This document shows, one piece after another, positions 34,460-43,312 of a stretch of DNA of 64,000 nucleotides. Location of the stretch: contig JAGYKI010000016.1 of NCBI GenBank assembly GCA_018401735.1, positions 1-64,000 on the forward strand, in the 5' to 3' direction. The position numbers were made by a program, and so were the translations under genes. The DNA is from Schleiferiaceae bacterium (lineage in GTDB: Bacteria; Bacteroidota; Bacteroidia; Flavobacteriales; Schleiferiaceae). Each line of letters starts with the position of its first letter. Position 1 is the stretch's first letter. The notes beneath the pieces are model-generated. The model was not told the origin of the DNA. It ran no database searches and saw only the letters and a program-made list of their open reading frames with translations.

Positions 34460-36172
34460 ATGAAAAATAGTAGCCCTTTTTACTGCCTCTTATTTTCGCT
34501 CCTTTTCCTTAGTCCGTATGCTATTGCACAAGTTTATGCCCGCAATGGCATGGTGGCTTCCAGTAGTAAAATAGCATCGGAAATCGGTGTAGATATCCTT
34601 AAAAAAGGGGGCAATGCTATCGACGCATCGGTGGCAACAGCGTTTGCCTTAGCTGTTACACACCCTAGTGCGGGTAATATTGGCGGAGGTGGCTTTTTAG
34701 TTTATATGGATTCTGCAGGCAGCGCCACCACCATCGACTTCCGCGAAAAGGCACCACAACAAGCTGGAACAAAAATGTTTCTGGATACGAATGGCCATCT
34801 CCCGAAAGGAACTAATCTCTATGGCTCAGAGTCGACCATTAATCATATCGGACTTAAATCGGTAGGCGTACCTGGCACCGTGGCTGGTCTTTATCTGGCG
34901 CATCAAAAATACGGGCATCTGCCTTGGGCGCAATTAGTGCAACCCGCTATTGATTTAGCGCAAAAAGGCTTTCCCTTGCCCTACAGTCTTAGCAGATCCG
35001 CACAGTATTTTGAAGCCCATTCGCCCCAACCTTTTTTAAAGGATTACTTCCGCAATAAGGACGGTAAATTACTACAGTTTGGAGAACTTTGGCAGCAAGA
35101 AGCGCTCGCAAAAACCTTAATGGCCATCCGTGATCACGGGCAAGATGGCTTTTACCAAGGCTGGGTAGCTGAAGAGATTGCGAACTACATGAAGGTCAAT
35201 GGCGGACTTATTACCTTGGAAGATTTGTCCACTTACACTGCCGTAGAAAGGGCTCCAATGAGAGGCACTTTTAAGGGCTATGAGATTTACTCCATGCCGC
35301 CGCCTAGTTCAGGCGGAGTGGCCTTAATAGAGATGATGAACTTAATGGAGCTAGCTAATTTAGATTCCATCGAATTCAACTCTACCGCCTATGTGCATCT
35401 TTTGGCCGAAGTAATGCGAAGAGCTTTCGCAGATAGGGCAGAGCACTTGGGCGATCCTGATTTTAATTTAGACATGCCATTGGATAAGTTGACCTCGAAA
35501 GATTTTGCGAAAGAGCGCTTTCAAAATATAGATTGGACTCAAGCCTCTCCGAGCGACTCCTCTAAATTTGGACAAATTTACGACGGCAGCAGCACCACTC
35601 ACTTTTCTGTAGTAGATCAATTTGGTAATGCCGTTTCCTTAACCTACACCTTAGAGCATAGTTATGGTTCGGGCTTAGGCTCTAAAAAACTGGGCTTTAT
35701 TTTTAATAATGAAATGGGCGACTTTAACCCGTTGCCCAATTACACCAGCAATAGTGGATTAATTGGCTCCAACCCTAATTTAATCGCCCCCAATAAAAGA
35801 ATGCTTTCCAGCATGACGCCCACAATAGTTGCTAAAGACGGTAAACCCTATTTGGTGATAGGCAGTCCGGGCGGGAGAACGATTATTAATACTGTTTTTC
35901 AAACTGTTTTAAATGTATTGGCTTATGAAATGCCGGTAGACAAAGCCATTGAAGCCATGAAAATTCATCACCAATGGTTACCCGATCAAATTAAATACGA
36001 GAAGAATAAACTCTCGCCCGATACTCGCCAGCAGCTAGAAGCAATGCAGCACAAATTAGTGCCCGTCAATTCGCTGGGCGTACTTATGGGTATTCAAATA
36101 GATAGGCAAAACAATATCATGATGGGAGCAGCCGACTCTTCCAGCCCAGAAGGTGCAGCCGTGGGATATTAA
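34460..36172 (+). CDS. ggt: Gamma-glutamyltransferase
   Basis: 570 residues with a signal peptide (cleavage near AIAQ). The autoprocessing site and nucleophile is Thr379 in GSSTTHFSVVD, matching the TTHYSVVD of GGT. Earlier landmarks are GGNAIDASVATAFAL, NIGGGGFLVY, IDFREKAP and PPPSSGGV. After self-cleavage it hydrolyses or transfers the gamma-glutamyl group of glutathione in the periplasm, supplying Cys and Glu. Length is normal for a bacterial GGT. It stands alone on its strand, with 116 bases upstream. Confidence 0.95.
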   Translation: MKNSSPFYCLLFSLLFLSPYAIAQVYARNGMVASSSKIASEIGVDILKKGGNAIDASVATAFALAVTHPSAGNIGGGGFLVYMDSAGSATTIDFREKAPQQAGTKMFLDTNGHLPKGTNLYGSESTINHIGLKSVGVPGTVAGLYLAHQKYGHLPWAQLVQPAIDLAQKGFPLPYSLSRSAQYFEAHSPQPFLKDYFRNKDGKLLQFGELWQQEALAKTLMAIRDHGQDGFYQGWVAEEIANYMKVNGGLITLEDLSTYTAVERAPMRGTFKGYEIYSMPPPSSGGVALIEMMNLMELANLDSIEFNSTAYVHLLAEVMRRAFADRAEHLGDPDFNLDMPLDKLTSKDFAKERFQNIDWTQASPSDSSKFGQIYDGSSTTHFSVVDQFGNAVSLTYTLEHSYGSGLGSKKLGFIFNNEMGDFNPLPNYTSNSGLIGSNPNLIAPNKRMLSSMTPTIVAKDGKPYLVIGSPGGRTIINTVFQTVLNVLAYEMPVDKAIEAMKIHHQWLPDQIKYEKNKLSPDTRQQLEAMQHKLVPVNSLGVLMGIQIDRQNNIMMGAADSSSPEGAAVGY

Positions 36173-36195
36173 CCGAAGTTAAGTAAATTGTAGAT

Positions 36196-36261
36196 GTGTG
36201 ATATGTATAAACCATATCCCAACTTGTGTAAGAACTCCGCCTAGGAACTAAATGACCTTTG
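36196..36261 (+). promoter_or_regulatory. Shared-motif promoter of the first ice-binding gene (copy A)
   Basis: GTGTGA (36196-36201), TATAA at offset 10, and TGTGTAAG (36225-36232), followed by GACCTTTG (36254-36261), one mismatch from the Bacteroidota -7 consensus. The start codon lies 66 bases after the motif. The same layout recurs at 37124 and 53625. Confidence 0.6.
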
Positions 36262-36298
36262 TGCTCAAATTAATTTCTTCATTTTTAAAATCAAGAAC

Positions 36299-37039
36299 AT
36301 GAGTACAAAAAAAATAACGAGCGGTATCGCAATCGGCTTTTTAGTTTTAGCATCAGCCTGCAGTAAAGACGAAGCTAATCCTATCACAAATGATCCTATT
36401 ATTATACCCGTTCAAAGTACGGCACAAGCAAGCGTTAGTCTTGCAGCAGCGTCTAATTTTGCGCTTTTATGCGGAGCGGAAATCACCAATACTGGCCCTA
36501 CCATTATTACTGGCGATATCGGACTTAGCCCTGGCACATCGGTAGGTGGATTTCCTCCTGGTATTTTAAATGGCAGCTTGCGAATTAATGATAATATTGC
36601 CAACCAAGCCAAGTTAGATTTAACTGCAGCCTATAACGATGCCGCGGGTAGAAGCACTAGCGATATGGTTACCTTATCGGGGAATATTGGCGGACTTACC
36701 TTAAGTCCAGGCTTGTACCAATCGACATCCTCGCTTGCGATCTCTTCGGGTGACCTCACCTTCGACGCAAAAGGAGACGCAAATGCGGTATTTATCATTC
36801 AAATCGCCTCTTCACTTACTACAACATCGGGACGTAAAGTTATTTTGGCGGGCGGTGCTTCTGCCGAGAATATTTTTTGGCAAGTAGGAAGCTCTGCCAC
36901 TTTTGGCACCACCTCCGTTTTTAAAGGAATTGTAATCGCCATGGAAGACATTTCCTTCAACACAGGTGCGACGCTTAATGGCGCAGCTATGGCGAGAAGC
37001 GGATCAATAACCTTAGATGCTAATACCATCGTCAACTAA
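36299..37039 (+). CDS. Ice-binding-like (DUF3494) lipoprotein
   Basis: 246 residues. Lipobox LASA-Cys21 anchors it to a membrane, probably on the outside. Residues ~45-245 are one DUF3494 beta-solenoid: FALLCGAEITNTGPTIITGDIGLSPG, then ANAVFIIQIASSLTTTSGRKVILAGGASAENIFWQVG and the closing GTSVFKGIVIAM. These are signatures of the IBP-1-type antifreeze fold, though some family members instead act in adhesion. There is no T9SS tail, so this copy is retained as a lipoprotein. It has its own promoter and terminator and precedes a two-domain paralogue. Confidence 0.88.
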   Translation: MSTKKITSGIAIGFLVLASACSKDEANPITNDPIIIPVQSTAQASVSLAAASNFALLCGAEITNTGPTIITGDIGLSPGTSVGGFPPGILNGSLRINDNIANQAKLDLTAAYNDAAGRSTSDMVTLSGNIGGLTLSPGLYQSTSSLAISSGDLTFDAKGDANAVFIIQIASSLTTTSGRKVILAGGASAENIFWQVGSSATFGTTSVFKGIVIAMEDISFNTGATLNGAAMARSGSITLDANTIVN

Positions 37040-37059
37040 GATTTTATCCAAAAAACTAG

Positions 37060-37090
37060 AATAGCGGTGCCGAAAAGCATCGCTATTTTT
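37060..37090 (+). terminator. Intrinsic terminator after the first ice-binding gene
   Basis: AATAGCG-G-TGC (37060-37070) pairs with GCA-T-CGCTATT (37077-37087) across a CGAAAA loop, with one G-T wobble. A T tract follows the stem. It lies 20 bases after the stop codon and separates the two ice-binding genes, so each has its own transcript. Confidence 0.8.
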
Positions 37091-37123
37091 TAGCAAAATT
37101 TTCACATCAGGGATCTCGGCAAA

Positions 37124-37189
37124 GTGTGAATTATATAACTCTTTCCCAAAGTAGTGCAAGGCTGCAGTGCCTAAATTCATTCAAATTTG
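37124..37189 (+). promoter_or_regulatory. Shared-motif promoter of the two-domain ice-binding gene (copy B)
   Basis: GTGTGA (37124-37129), TATAA at offset 10, AGTGCAAG (37153-37160), then CAAATTTG (37182-37189). The spacing is identical to the copy at 36196. The start codon is 69 bases after the motif. Confidence 0.6.
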
Positions 37190-37229
37190 TGCAGTTGTGA
37201 AAAATCTTTTACAACTAAGAAATATACAG

Positions 37230-38855
37230 ATGAAAAAAAGATTATTATTTATCCTTGTTTTCATTGTTAGCCTCACCACCTACCCTAGTACAAGTTTTGG
37301 GCAAGCCCCAAATTTAGGCAGTGCCGCCGATTTTGTTTTGTTCTCCACCGATGGTGCGGTAAGTAATTCTGGGCTTTCTCAGATTACCGGAAATGTGGGC
37401 ACCAATAATGGTTCCAGCACCGCCTTTGGCAATGTAAACGGAGGAATGCACGATGGCGACGGTGTAAGCGCTCAATGTGCCGCCGATTTACTTATTGCCT
37501 ACAATCAATTAAACAGTGCCGTTCCTACCTTTTTTCCTGCTCCCCTTTTAGGTAATGGCGCTACACTGAATGCAGGAATCTATTCCATTTCCTCTGCAGC
37601 CACGCTCAATCTTACTTTAAATTTAGATGCACAAGGAAACCCTAATGCCGTCTTTATTTTCCAAATTCAAGGTCCATTTTCCACCAATGCCGCATCTAAA
37701 ATTAAACTGCTAAACGGTGCGCAAGCCTGCAATGTATTTTGGAAGGTCGAAGGCCTAGTTAGTATGGCATCTGGCACGACCATGCGCGGAACTATAATTG
37801 CCAATAATGCCGCTATTAGTATGAACACAGGTGGCACCCTTGAAGGTAGAGCTTTATCTACTGCTGGTGCCATTACTATAGATGGCGTACTTGCCTACCT
37901 TCCTATTGGCTGTGGCAGCGCCGTTTTAAATGGACCCACCGCTCCCAGTTTAGGAGCTACCGCTTGTTATGCGATTTTCTCCTCCGATGGGGCTGTTACG
38001 AACTCGGGCATTACCAATTTAAACGGCGATGTGGGCAGCAATAATGGTTTAACTACTGGCTATAACCCTCTTTTAGTGAATGGTGTTATTCACCCCATTC
38101 CTGACGGATCTACCGCACAAGCGGCGGTTGATTTATTAGTGGCTTATAACTATATAAATACCTTAAGTGCCGATATTGAACTTTTGTATCCTGCCGACTT
38201 CGGTAAGAATCTCGTGCTTACGCCACACACTTACCTTTTAGGGGGCGCTGTTACTTTTACCGACACCTTATACCTCAACGCTCAAGGCAATGCCAATGCC
38301 GTTTTTGTAATTCAAATTAACGGTGCACTTACTACCAGCACCTATGCCAAAGTGGTATTAATGAATGGAGCACTTTCCGAAAATGTATATTGGAAAGTTG
38401 AAGGTGCCGTAAGTATAAACAACTATTCTGTTTTTAGAGGAACCATCATTTGTAATAATGGTGCATTAGGCGCTCTAAACACGGGTGTAATTCTCGATGG
38501 CCGGGCGCTAACAACCAACGGTGCTTTAACTTCTACCGCCATGGATGCCACCGCCACATTAATTCCTGGCAACTGCACCACCATTGGCTTAGCTACAACT
38601 ACAATAGCGCGTGATCTGGTAGATATCTACCCCAACCCTTTTCAAACTACAACTACTATTCGCTTTAAAAATCCTGCCTCAAGAGCCGATTGTGAGTTTA
38701 AAATTTACAATGGCATTGGAGCAGAAGTTTTCAGTATTAAACTTCGCGATGCCTCTACTTCCATAGACAATCATTTGTCTGCTGGTATTTATTTCTACCG
38801 AGTAATAGCTCAGGGCGAAACCTTACAAAGTGGTCAAATAATCGCCAGAAATTAA
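37230..38855 (+). CDS. Secreted two-domain ice-binding-like (DUF3494) protein with T9SS tail
   Basis: 541 residues from ATG 37230; the earlier in-frame start at 37167 would add residues ahead of the signal peptide. After the signal peptide (cleavage near SFGQA) come two tandem DUF3494 domains, ~25-245 and ~255-460, each opening with a FSTDGAVSNSG/FSSDGAVTNSG-like segment and closing with GRAL. The C-terminal ~75 residues (DIYPNPFQTTTTIRF to GQIIARN) are a T9SS type A sorting domain, so it goes to the cell surface or medium. Tandem domains often raise ice-binding activity; an adhesin role is also possible. It is followed 19 bases on by a small barrel protein. Confidence 0.9.
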   Translation: MKKRLLFILVFIVSLTTYPSTSFGQAPNLGSAADFVLFSTDGAVSNSGLSQITGNVGTNNGSSTAFGNVNGGMHDGDGVSAQCAADLLIAYNQLNSAVPTFFPAPLLGNGATLNAGIYSISSAATLNLTLNLDAQGNPNAVFIFQIQGPFSTNAASKIKLLNGAQACNVFWKVEGLVSMASGTTMRGTIIANNAAISMNTGGTLEGRALSTAGAITIDGVLAYLPIGCGSAVLNGPTAPSLGATACYAIFSSDGAVTNSGITNLNGDVGSNNGLTTGYNPLLVNGVIHPIPDGSTAQAAVDLLVAYNYINTLSADIELLYPADFGKNLVLTPHTYLLGGAVTFTDTLYLNAQGNANAVFVIQINGALTTSTYAKVVLMNGALSENVYWKVEGAVSINNYSVFRGTIICNNGALGALNTGVILDGRALTTNGALTSTAMDATATLIPGNCTTIGLATTTIARDLVDIYPNPFQTTTTIRFKNPASRADCEFKIYNGIGAEVFSIKLRDASTSIDNHLSAGIYFYRVIAQGETLQSGQIIARN

Positions 38856-38874
38856 AATTAAACCAACATTTATT

Positions 38875-39381
38875 ATGAAGAAATTATTTTACCGCAGCCT
38901 CTGCCTTGCACTCTTAGCATCAGGTAGTCTCTTGGCGCAAAGCCCTTTGGCACAAAAACAAAGTCAATTCAACTTTGGGGTGGGATTCTCCAGTTGGGGC
39001 CTGCCCTTTTACTTGGGGCTGGATTATGGCATTCACCCCGACATTAGTTTGGGAGGAGAATTGAGCTATCGTTCCTACCGCGAAAACTGGAAAAATGACT
39101 ATTACAATCACAATGTTATTGGCCTTTCTGCCAACGGGAATTATCATTTCAACCGCATTCTCTCCATGCCAAGCAATTGGAACTTCTATGCAGGTTTAAA
39201 TATTGGTTTCTACGCTTGGTCATCCCCCAACGATTATTTAGGAAACAATAATACCGGCCTCGGTTTAGGAGGGCAAATTGGCGGCCGTTATTTCTTCAAT
39301 AACCGCTGGGGCCTAAATTTAGAATTTGGCGGGGGCAATGCTTTTTCGGGGGGTAAGTTTGGCCTTACGATGAAGCTCTAA
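38875..39381 (+). CDS. Small outer-membrane beta-barrel protein
   Basis: 168 residues with a signal peptide (cleavage near SLLAQ). The mature part is alternating hydrophobic and polar strands rich in Gly, Tyr and Trp (FNFGVGFSSWGLPFYLGLDYG; WNFYAGLNIGFYAW; IGGRYFFNNRWGLNLEFGGG) and ends in a hydrophobic Leu, as barrels do. About eight strands fit. It is in the same transcription unit as the two-domain ice-binding gene (19-base gap) and ends before a strong terminator. The function is unknown. Confidence 0.75.
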   Translation: MKKLFYRSLCLALLASGSLLAQSPLAQKQSQFNFGVGFSSWGLPFYLGLDYGIHPDISLGGELSYRSYRENWKNDYYNHNVIGLSANGNYHFNRILSMPSNWNFYAGLNIGFYAWSSPNDYLGNNNTGLGLGGQIGGRYFFNNRWGLNLEFGGGNAFSGGKFGLTMKL

Positions 39382-39442
39382 TTAATTATTATAACGCTTC
39401 AATCTGCTTAAGCCAAGATAGGCTATTACCATAGTTCACTCT

Positions 39443-39473
39443 AAAGCCCGGATCATTTTCGGGCTTTTTTTTC
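39443..39473 (+). terminator. Strong intrinsic terminator
   Basis: AAAGCCCG (39443-39450) pairs perfectly with CGGGCTTT (39460-39467) across a 9-base loop and runs into a T tract to 39472. It closes the ice-binding/barrel transcript. Confidence 0.9.
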
Positions 39474-39567
39474 TTCTAGTCAACAAATTAAATTTGCTAT
39501 CTTTCAAGCATCTACTGTTATCCTCGAAGCAGTTAAATATTGATGAAGAATATTTGATCCTATCTTT

Positions 39568-40368
39568 ATGAAATCCATCCTTTTACTCGTAGACCTAACC
39601 CCTACGGCAACCATCTCAGCCGACCAAGCCATAAGCCTCGCAAAGTATAAAGAAGCAACAATCACCCTCTGTTATATCGCTCAATCTAAAGATGAATCAG
39701 AATCGGCAGACTTAAAAGAAAAAATTAAATCCTATACTTCTCGTCTAGATGAGAATCACTTAAACTACGATACTCACATTGGCATTGGAGATTACAAAAA
39801 GGAGATTCCTGCTTATGTTAAATCAATTAGACCTGATCTAGTAGTGGTAGGAACTCACGGAGCCAAAGGGCTAAGACAAAAATGGTTTGGATCAGATATT
39901 TATGCCCTCATAAAATCACTTCCTGCAACTGTCTTGGTAATTAGTGACTTGAGTGCCAAAAGCGAGGAAGGGTTTTCGAAAATATTACTTCCTGTTGCTG
40001 CGCATGATAATTACCTCTTGAAAGTGAAACAATCTTGTGAATTACTTGCCCCAAAAGGAACCATTGTACTATTCAACATCATTAAGCCAGGCGCCGAAGT
40101 GAGCGATAAAATTTCCAATAATATTTTAGAGACCAAAGAATATCTGCATGATAAAGGCATCTCCTACACAATTGAAAATGTGGAATCTGCAAAATTCTCA
40201 GTAGGCTACTCACGTGAGACTTTAGAATACGCGAAAGAACATAATGTGCAACTTATTTCTATAATGACGCGCGTGGCTGAAAACTCTGGAGGCGTTTCTG
40301 CCGAAACCGATAAAGAGAATATTCTTTTAAATGATGCGGGCATTCCTGTACTTTGTGCTAATCGCTAA
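39568..40368 (+). CDS. Tandem universal stress protein (UspA family)
   Basis: 266 residues, two Usp domains (~1-130 and ~140-265). The first has the ATP-binding loop GTHGAKGLRQKWFGSD, fitting G-2x-G-9x-G-S/T. The second has lost that loop and is probably structural. Both start with a short beta strand (ILLLVDLT; KILLPVAAH). Such proteins are induced by stress and bind ATP or small ligands. It is monocistronic, between a terminator and a repeat element. Confidence 0.9.
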   Translation: MKSILLLVDLTPTATISADQAISLAKYKEATITLCYIAQSKDESESADLKEKIKSYTSRLDENHLNYDTHIGIGDYKKEIPAYVKSIRPDLVVVGTHGAKGLRQKWFGSDIYALIKSLPATVLVISDLSAKSEEGFSKILLPVAAHDNYLLKVKQSCELLAPKGTIVLFNIIKPGAEVSDKISNNILETKEYLHDKGISYTIENVESAKFSVGYSRETLEYAKEHNVQLISIMTRVAENSGGVSAETDKENILLNDAGIPVLCANR

Positions 40369-40461
40369 AAATTCATGGCACTAAGCTTCTATCATCAGGT
40401 CTTTCTATTTGCACCTGAAAAAAATAAGGCCTAATTTAAACTTTAAGCGAATCAGCTCTAC

Positions 40462-40728
40462 TTTAACGTGAGTTCGACGTAAAATTAGGCCTCAGACCTC
40501 TTGTAAATAGTGGGTTTCAAGCCGAAGCAGTGAAGCAATAGCGGGCTATTGTGAGCTGCTGAGGCGTGGAAAGCCGCTTTTTAGAAGGGGCCTAAACGGA
40601 TTTTCCAATAAAAATGAAAATCCTGCATCTAGCTCATTTGCTGTAGCCCGCTACAGCTGCACGATCCAGACTAGTCTTTTCCTTCCATTGAAAATCTGAG
40701 GCTTTAATTTATTGTCGAATTCACGTTA
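40462..40728. repeat. 267-bp palindromic repeat element (REP/MITE-like)
   Basis: The ends are imperfect inverted repeats of about 38 bp: TTTAACGTGAGTTCGAC (40462-40478) on the left and its near-complement GTCGAATTCACGTTA on the right (to 40728). Inside, CAATAGC-GG-GCTATTG (40536-40551) and GCTGTAGC-CC-GCTACAGC (40640-40657) are hairpins whose cores are complementary to each other, and GGATTTTC/GAAAATCC (40598-40623) is a third. The paired parts centre near 40596, so the whole region can fold into one long hairpin. It carries no gene. The left end word recurs at 58611. The right end supplies the stop codon of the hydrolase gene. Confidence 0.75.
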
Positions 40729-41676
40729 CTTTAAAAAAACTTGCACCTTTTCATTAAAAAATTCGGGCTGTTCAAACTGCATAAAATGCCCCGCTTGGGG
40801 AACCATATATAAAGTGCTATTGGGCATCTTGGCATGACCTTGCTCGGCAATAACTTTTGTTTCACCACCGGTTAAAAAACGGTTTGGGATTAACTGATCC
40901 CCTTCGCCAAAAAAGATAAGAGTAGGTTGTTTTATTTGATTGAGATAATCGAAAACGGGACGATCCACCATAGCTTTAATCGACTCTGCCACGATATAAG
41001 CATAAGCATTAAAGTCGCTCGCCGTGCGCATAGCAATGCGATCACGAATCATGAAATCGGCACTTTCAGGCATTTGGTAAAAGTTAATGGCAATATTATC
41101 TTGGATATTTTTTGGTTTAGCCAATTTCGTTAAAGTCGGCGTGGCTACTGAACGAAACCATTGCTTTTCGCCATCGTGAAAGGTTTCAAATCCCGCTGGT
41201 GCTACCAAAAGTAATTTCTCTACTCGCTGTGGGTATTGTAAAGCCGTAAGCAGGGTTATTTGTCCGCCCATGGAATGTCCGCCCATTACAAATTTATCGA
41301 TACCCAAACTATCCGCCAGCTCTAAAACCGTTTGTGAGAAAAACTCTAAACTGGCGGAATAAGCACCTTTGGAGGACCGACCATAACCCGGTAAATCGAG
41401 GGCGATAACGCGGTAGTTTTTGCTTAAAGCGGGAATGTTATTTTTCCAAGCGGGCAAGTAGCTACCCAAGCCATGCACCAAGATTATAGTTTGATCACCC
41501 GCTCCTTCATCTACATAAGCCACTTCAATATTGGCACTAAGCTTTTGCTTTTTAACCGTAAAAGGATATTGCAAGTCATCCATAGACTTTAAGCCTTGAA
41601 CAGAAGCATAAGGACTAGCGCAGGCCGCTAAAATCAGGATTGTTAAGAGGGTACTTACTTTTTTTATTATGCTCAT
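40726..41676 (-). CDS. Alpha/beta-hydrolase lipoprotein
   Basis: 316 residues from ATG 41676; a start at 41697 would overlap the upstream gene and precede the signal peptide. The signal ends in lipobox ILAA-Cys. Hydrolase motifs are ILVHGLGSY (oxyanion), GHSMGG (nucleophile Ser), GEGDQLIP (acid Asp) and QAGHFMQFE (His), a full Ser-Asp-His triad. It is probably an esterase or lipase acting on the periplasmic face. It follows the outer-membrane barrel gene closely on the same strand, and its TAA stop lies within the right end of the palindromic repeat. Confidence 0.85.
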   Translation of the reverse strand: MSIIKKVSTLLTILILAACASPYASVQGLKSMDDLQYPFTVKKQKLSANIEVAYVDEGAGDQTIILVHGLGSYLPAWKNNIPALSKNYRVIALDLPGYGRSSKGAYSASLEFFSQTVLELADSLGIDKFVMGGHSMGGQITLLTALQYPQRVEKLLLVAPAGFETFHDGEKQWFRSVATPTLTKLAKPKNIQDNIAINFYQMPESADFMIRDRIAMRTASDFNAYAYIVAESIKAMVDRPVFDYLNQIKQPTLIFFGEGDQLIPNRFLTGGETKVIAEQGHAKMPNSTLYMVPQAGHFMQFEQPEFFNEKVQVFLK

Positions 41677-41681
41677 GATGA

Positions 41682-43247
41682 CTAAAACATTAACCATTTA
41701 TAGCCCAAAAATACGGTCCAAGGATTAGTAGGACGAGTGTTCGCGCCGCCATTTACTGTGGGGCTATCGTAGAAATCGCCTAACCACATATAAGCAGCAT
41801 GCAGCTCTAAATTCATATATACCTTAGGGGTCCAGCTAATTCTGCCGTTGGCTTCTATACCAATAAGGTTGCCGCCGCCGCTGGGCGCAATATTGCTGAA
41901 AGCTGTCGCCGTCCCTACTTTTACATTTAACTTATTGGGAATAAAATCGTGGTGTAAATTTAGTGTCCCACCTGCCAGACCGTAGCCTAAATTGGAGATA
42001 TCGTTAACCGCTGAAATAAATCGGTTTACTACGTTTCCGTGTGGAAAAAGAATATAGGATCCATGACTAATCCATACACTAACCGGTGCGCCCCAGTTAT
42101 TACCCGTCATTACCCCGCTAAATTTATTATCGTTAATGCCATTGGCATCGCCCGAAGTATAAACCAAATCGGTCATTATAACATCGCCCTTGGTTTTACC
42201 GTAGCGATAACCGGATTTTAGGTTTACCGCGAAACCACCTACGCTGGCTCTCTGGGCAAAGTTTTCGCCCGAAACCAAGGTATCCACGCTTCCCAAATTA
42301 TAATTCACAAATCCAGTCATCATAAAGCGATCACTGAGGTAATCGGGATTTCGTGACCAAAAGGTTCCTAGCCATACGATATCGGCTTGGTAAGGACTGC
42401 CGCTTAAAGGAAAACGAAAAGAACCATTGTAATCACTTAAAGTAGAGTTCAAACCCTGGCCTAAAATGGAAGGGCCGCCTTCACCATTTGCACGATCCCG
42501 TACATAGTTGATCGATCCGCCAAAGCGCCAATTGGCACTGATATCGCGTTCATACATGGCTTCATACATGCTTACATCGTCGTTTTGTTGCACCTGATTT
42601 TCATAGAATTTCCAGGCGCCAAATTTCCATCGATTGAAATCACCTTGATAGCGCACGGAAACGCCAGTCGCGTCCGTTCCCCAATACATCAGTCGGTAAC
42701 CCGTCTCCGTAAGGGTGCCGAACAAAGTACGATAAGGATTATAAGGCGAATCGTACATGCGCTGTAAGCCTAGATTTACTGTCCAATTTTTATACGGAAT
42801 CAGCTCTAATTCCACATTTTGGGTTTGGATGTTAACCTGATCCGCCGAAATTCCACCCCCGAAATTACCCCCTACTCCATAGGCTACGTCGCCCCAAGTA
42901 AAGTCAATTTCGAAGGAAGCCCTTAAAATTGCGCGCCCATTAAAAAGTTTAGGTTGGTATATGAAAAAGGGAAGTAAGCGCTGCTCCACATAGTAAGTAG
43001 TATTGGTATCTGAAGTGGTGGTGGTATTCTGACCAAAAAGACGTCCAAATACTTGACCCTTTAAAAAATCGTTGGTTGGGTAATAATTGGATGAAACCCC
43101 TTGACTGTACCAATAGGCCAAAAATTGGAACTCACGCTCGCTATGCTGCGGAATCTCACTATCAAAAATCTTTAGCCCTCCATTTGGCTCAATTTGAGCA
43201 TGAAGCATTGCCACAAATAAATTTAAGCCCAATAAGAGTTTTTTCAT
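41682..43247 (-). CDS. Large outer-membrane beta-barrel protein, porin-like
   Basis: 521 residues with a signal peptide (cleavage near MLHAQ). The mature chain is Trp-, Tyr- and Gly-rich alternating strands over its whole length, with loop motifs such as GRLFGQNTTTTSDTNTTYY and a C-terminal aromatic (KWLMF), pointing to a 14-18-strand barrel like alginate-export or substrate-specific porins. There is no plug domain or TonB box. It is cotranscribed with the hydrolase lipoprotein (5-base gap), which suggests uptake or export of an ester-type substrate. The family name is uncertain. Confidence 0.7.
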   Translation of the reverse strand: MKKLLLGLNLFVAMLHAQIEPNGGLKIFDSEIPQHSEREFQFLAYWYSQGVSSNYYPTNDFLKGQVFGRLFGQNTTTTSDTNTTYYVEQRLLPFFIYQPKLFNGRAILRASFEIDFTWGDVAYGVGGNFGGGISADQVNIQTQNVELELIPYKNWTVNLGLQRMYDSPYNPYRTLFGTLTETGYRLMYWGTDATGVSVRYQGDFNRWKFGAWKFYENQVQQNDDVSMYEAMYERDISANWRFGGSINYVRDRANGEGGPSILGQGLNSTLSDYNGSFRFPLSGSPYQADIVWLGTFWSRNPDYLSDRFMMTGFVNYNLGSVDTLVSGENFAQRASVGGFAVNLKSGYRYGKTKGDVIMTDLVYTSGDANGINDNKFSGVMTGNNWGAPVSVWISHGSYILFPHGNVVNRFISAVNDISNLGYGLAGGTLNLHHDFIPNKLNVKVGTATAFSNIAPSGGGNLIGIEANGRISWTPKVYMNLELHAAYMWLGDFYDSPTVNGGANTRPTNPWTVFLGYKWLMF

Positions 43248-43263
43248 TGCTAAAAATATAGAT

Positions 43264-43294
43264 TAAAAAAAAGAGGCAGAATAAATTCTGCCTC
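43264..43294 (-). terminator. Intrinsic terminator for the lipoprotein gene
   Basis: GAGGCAGAAT (43273-43282) pairs with ATTCTGCCTC (43285-43294). On the minus strand it is followed by eight T residues. It lies 18 bases after the lipoprotein stop. Confidence 0.88.
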
Positions 43295-43312
43295 CATCAT
43301 AACCAGGGGAGA

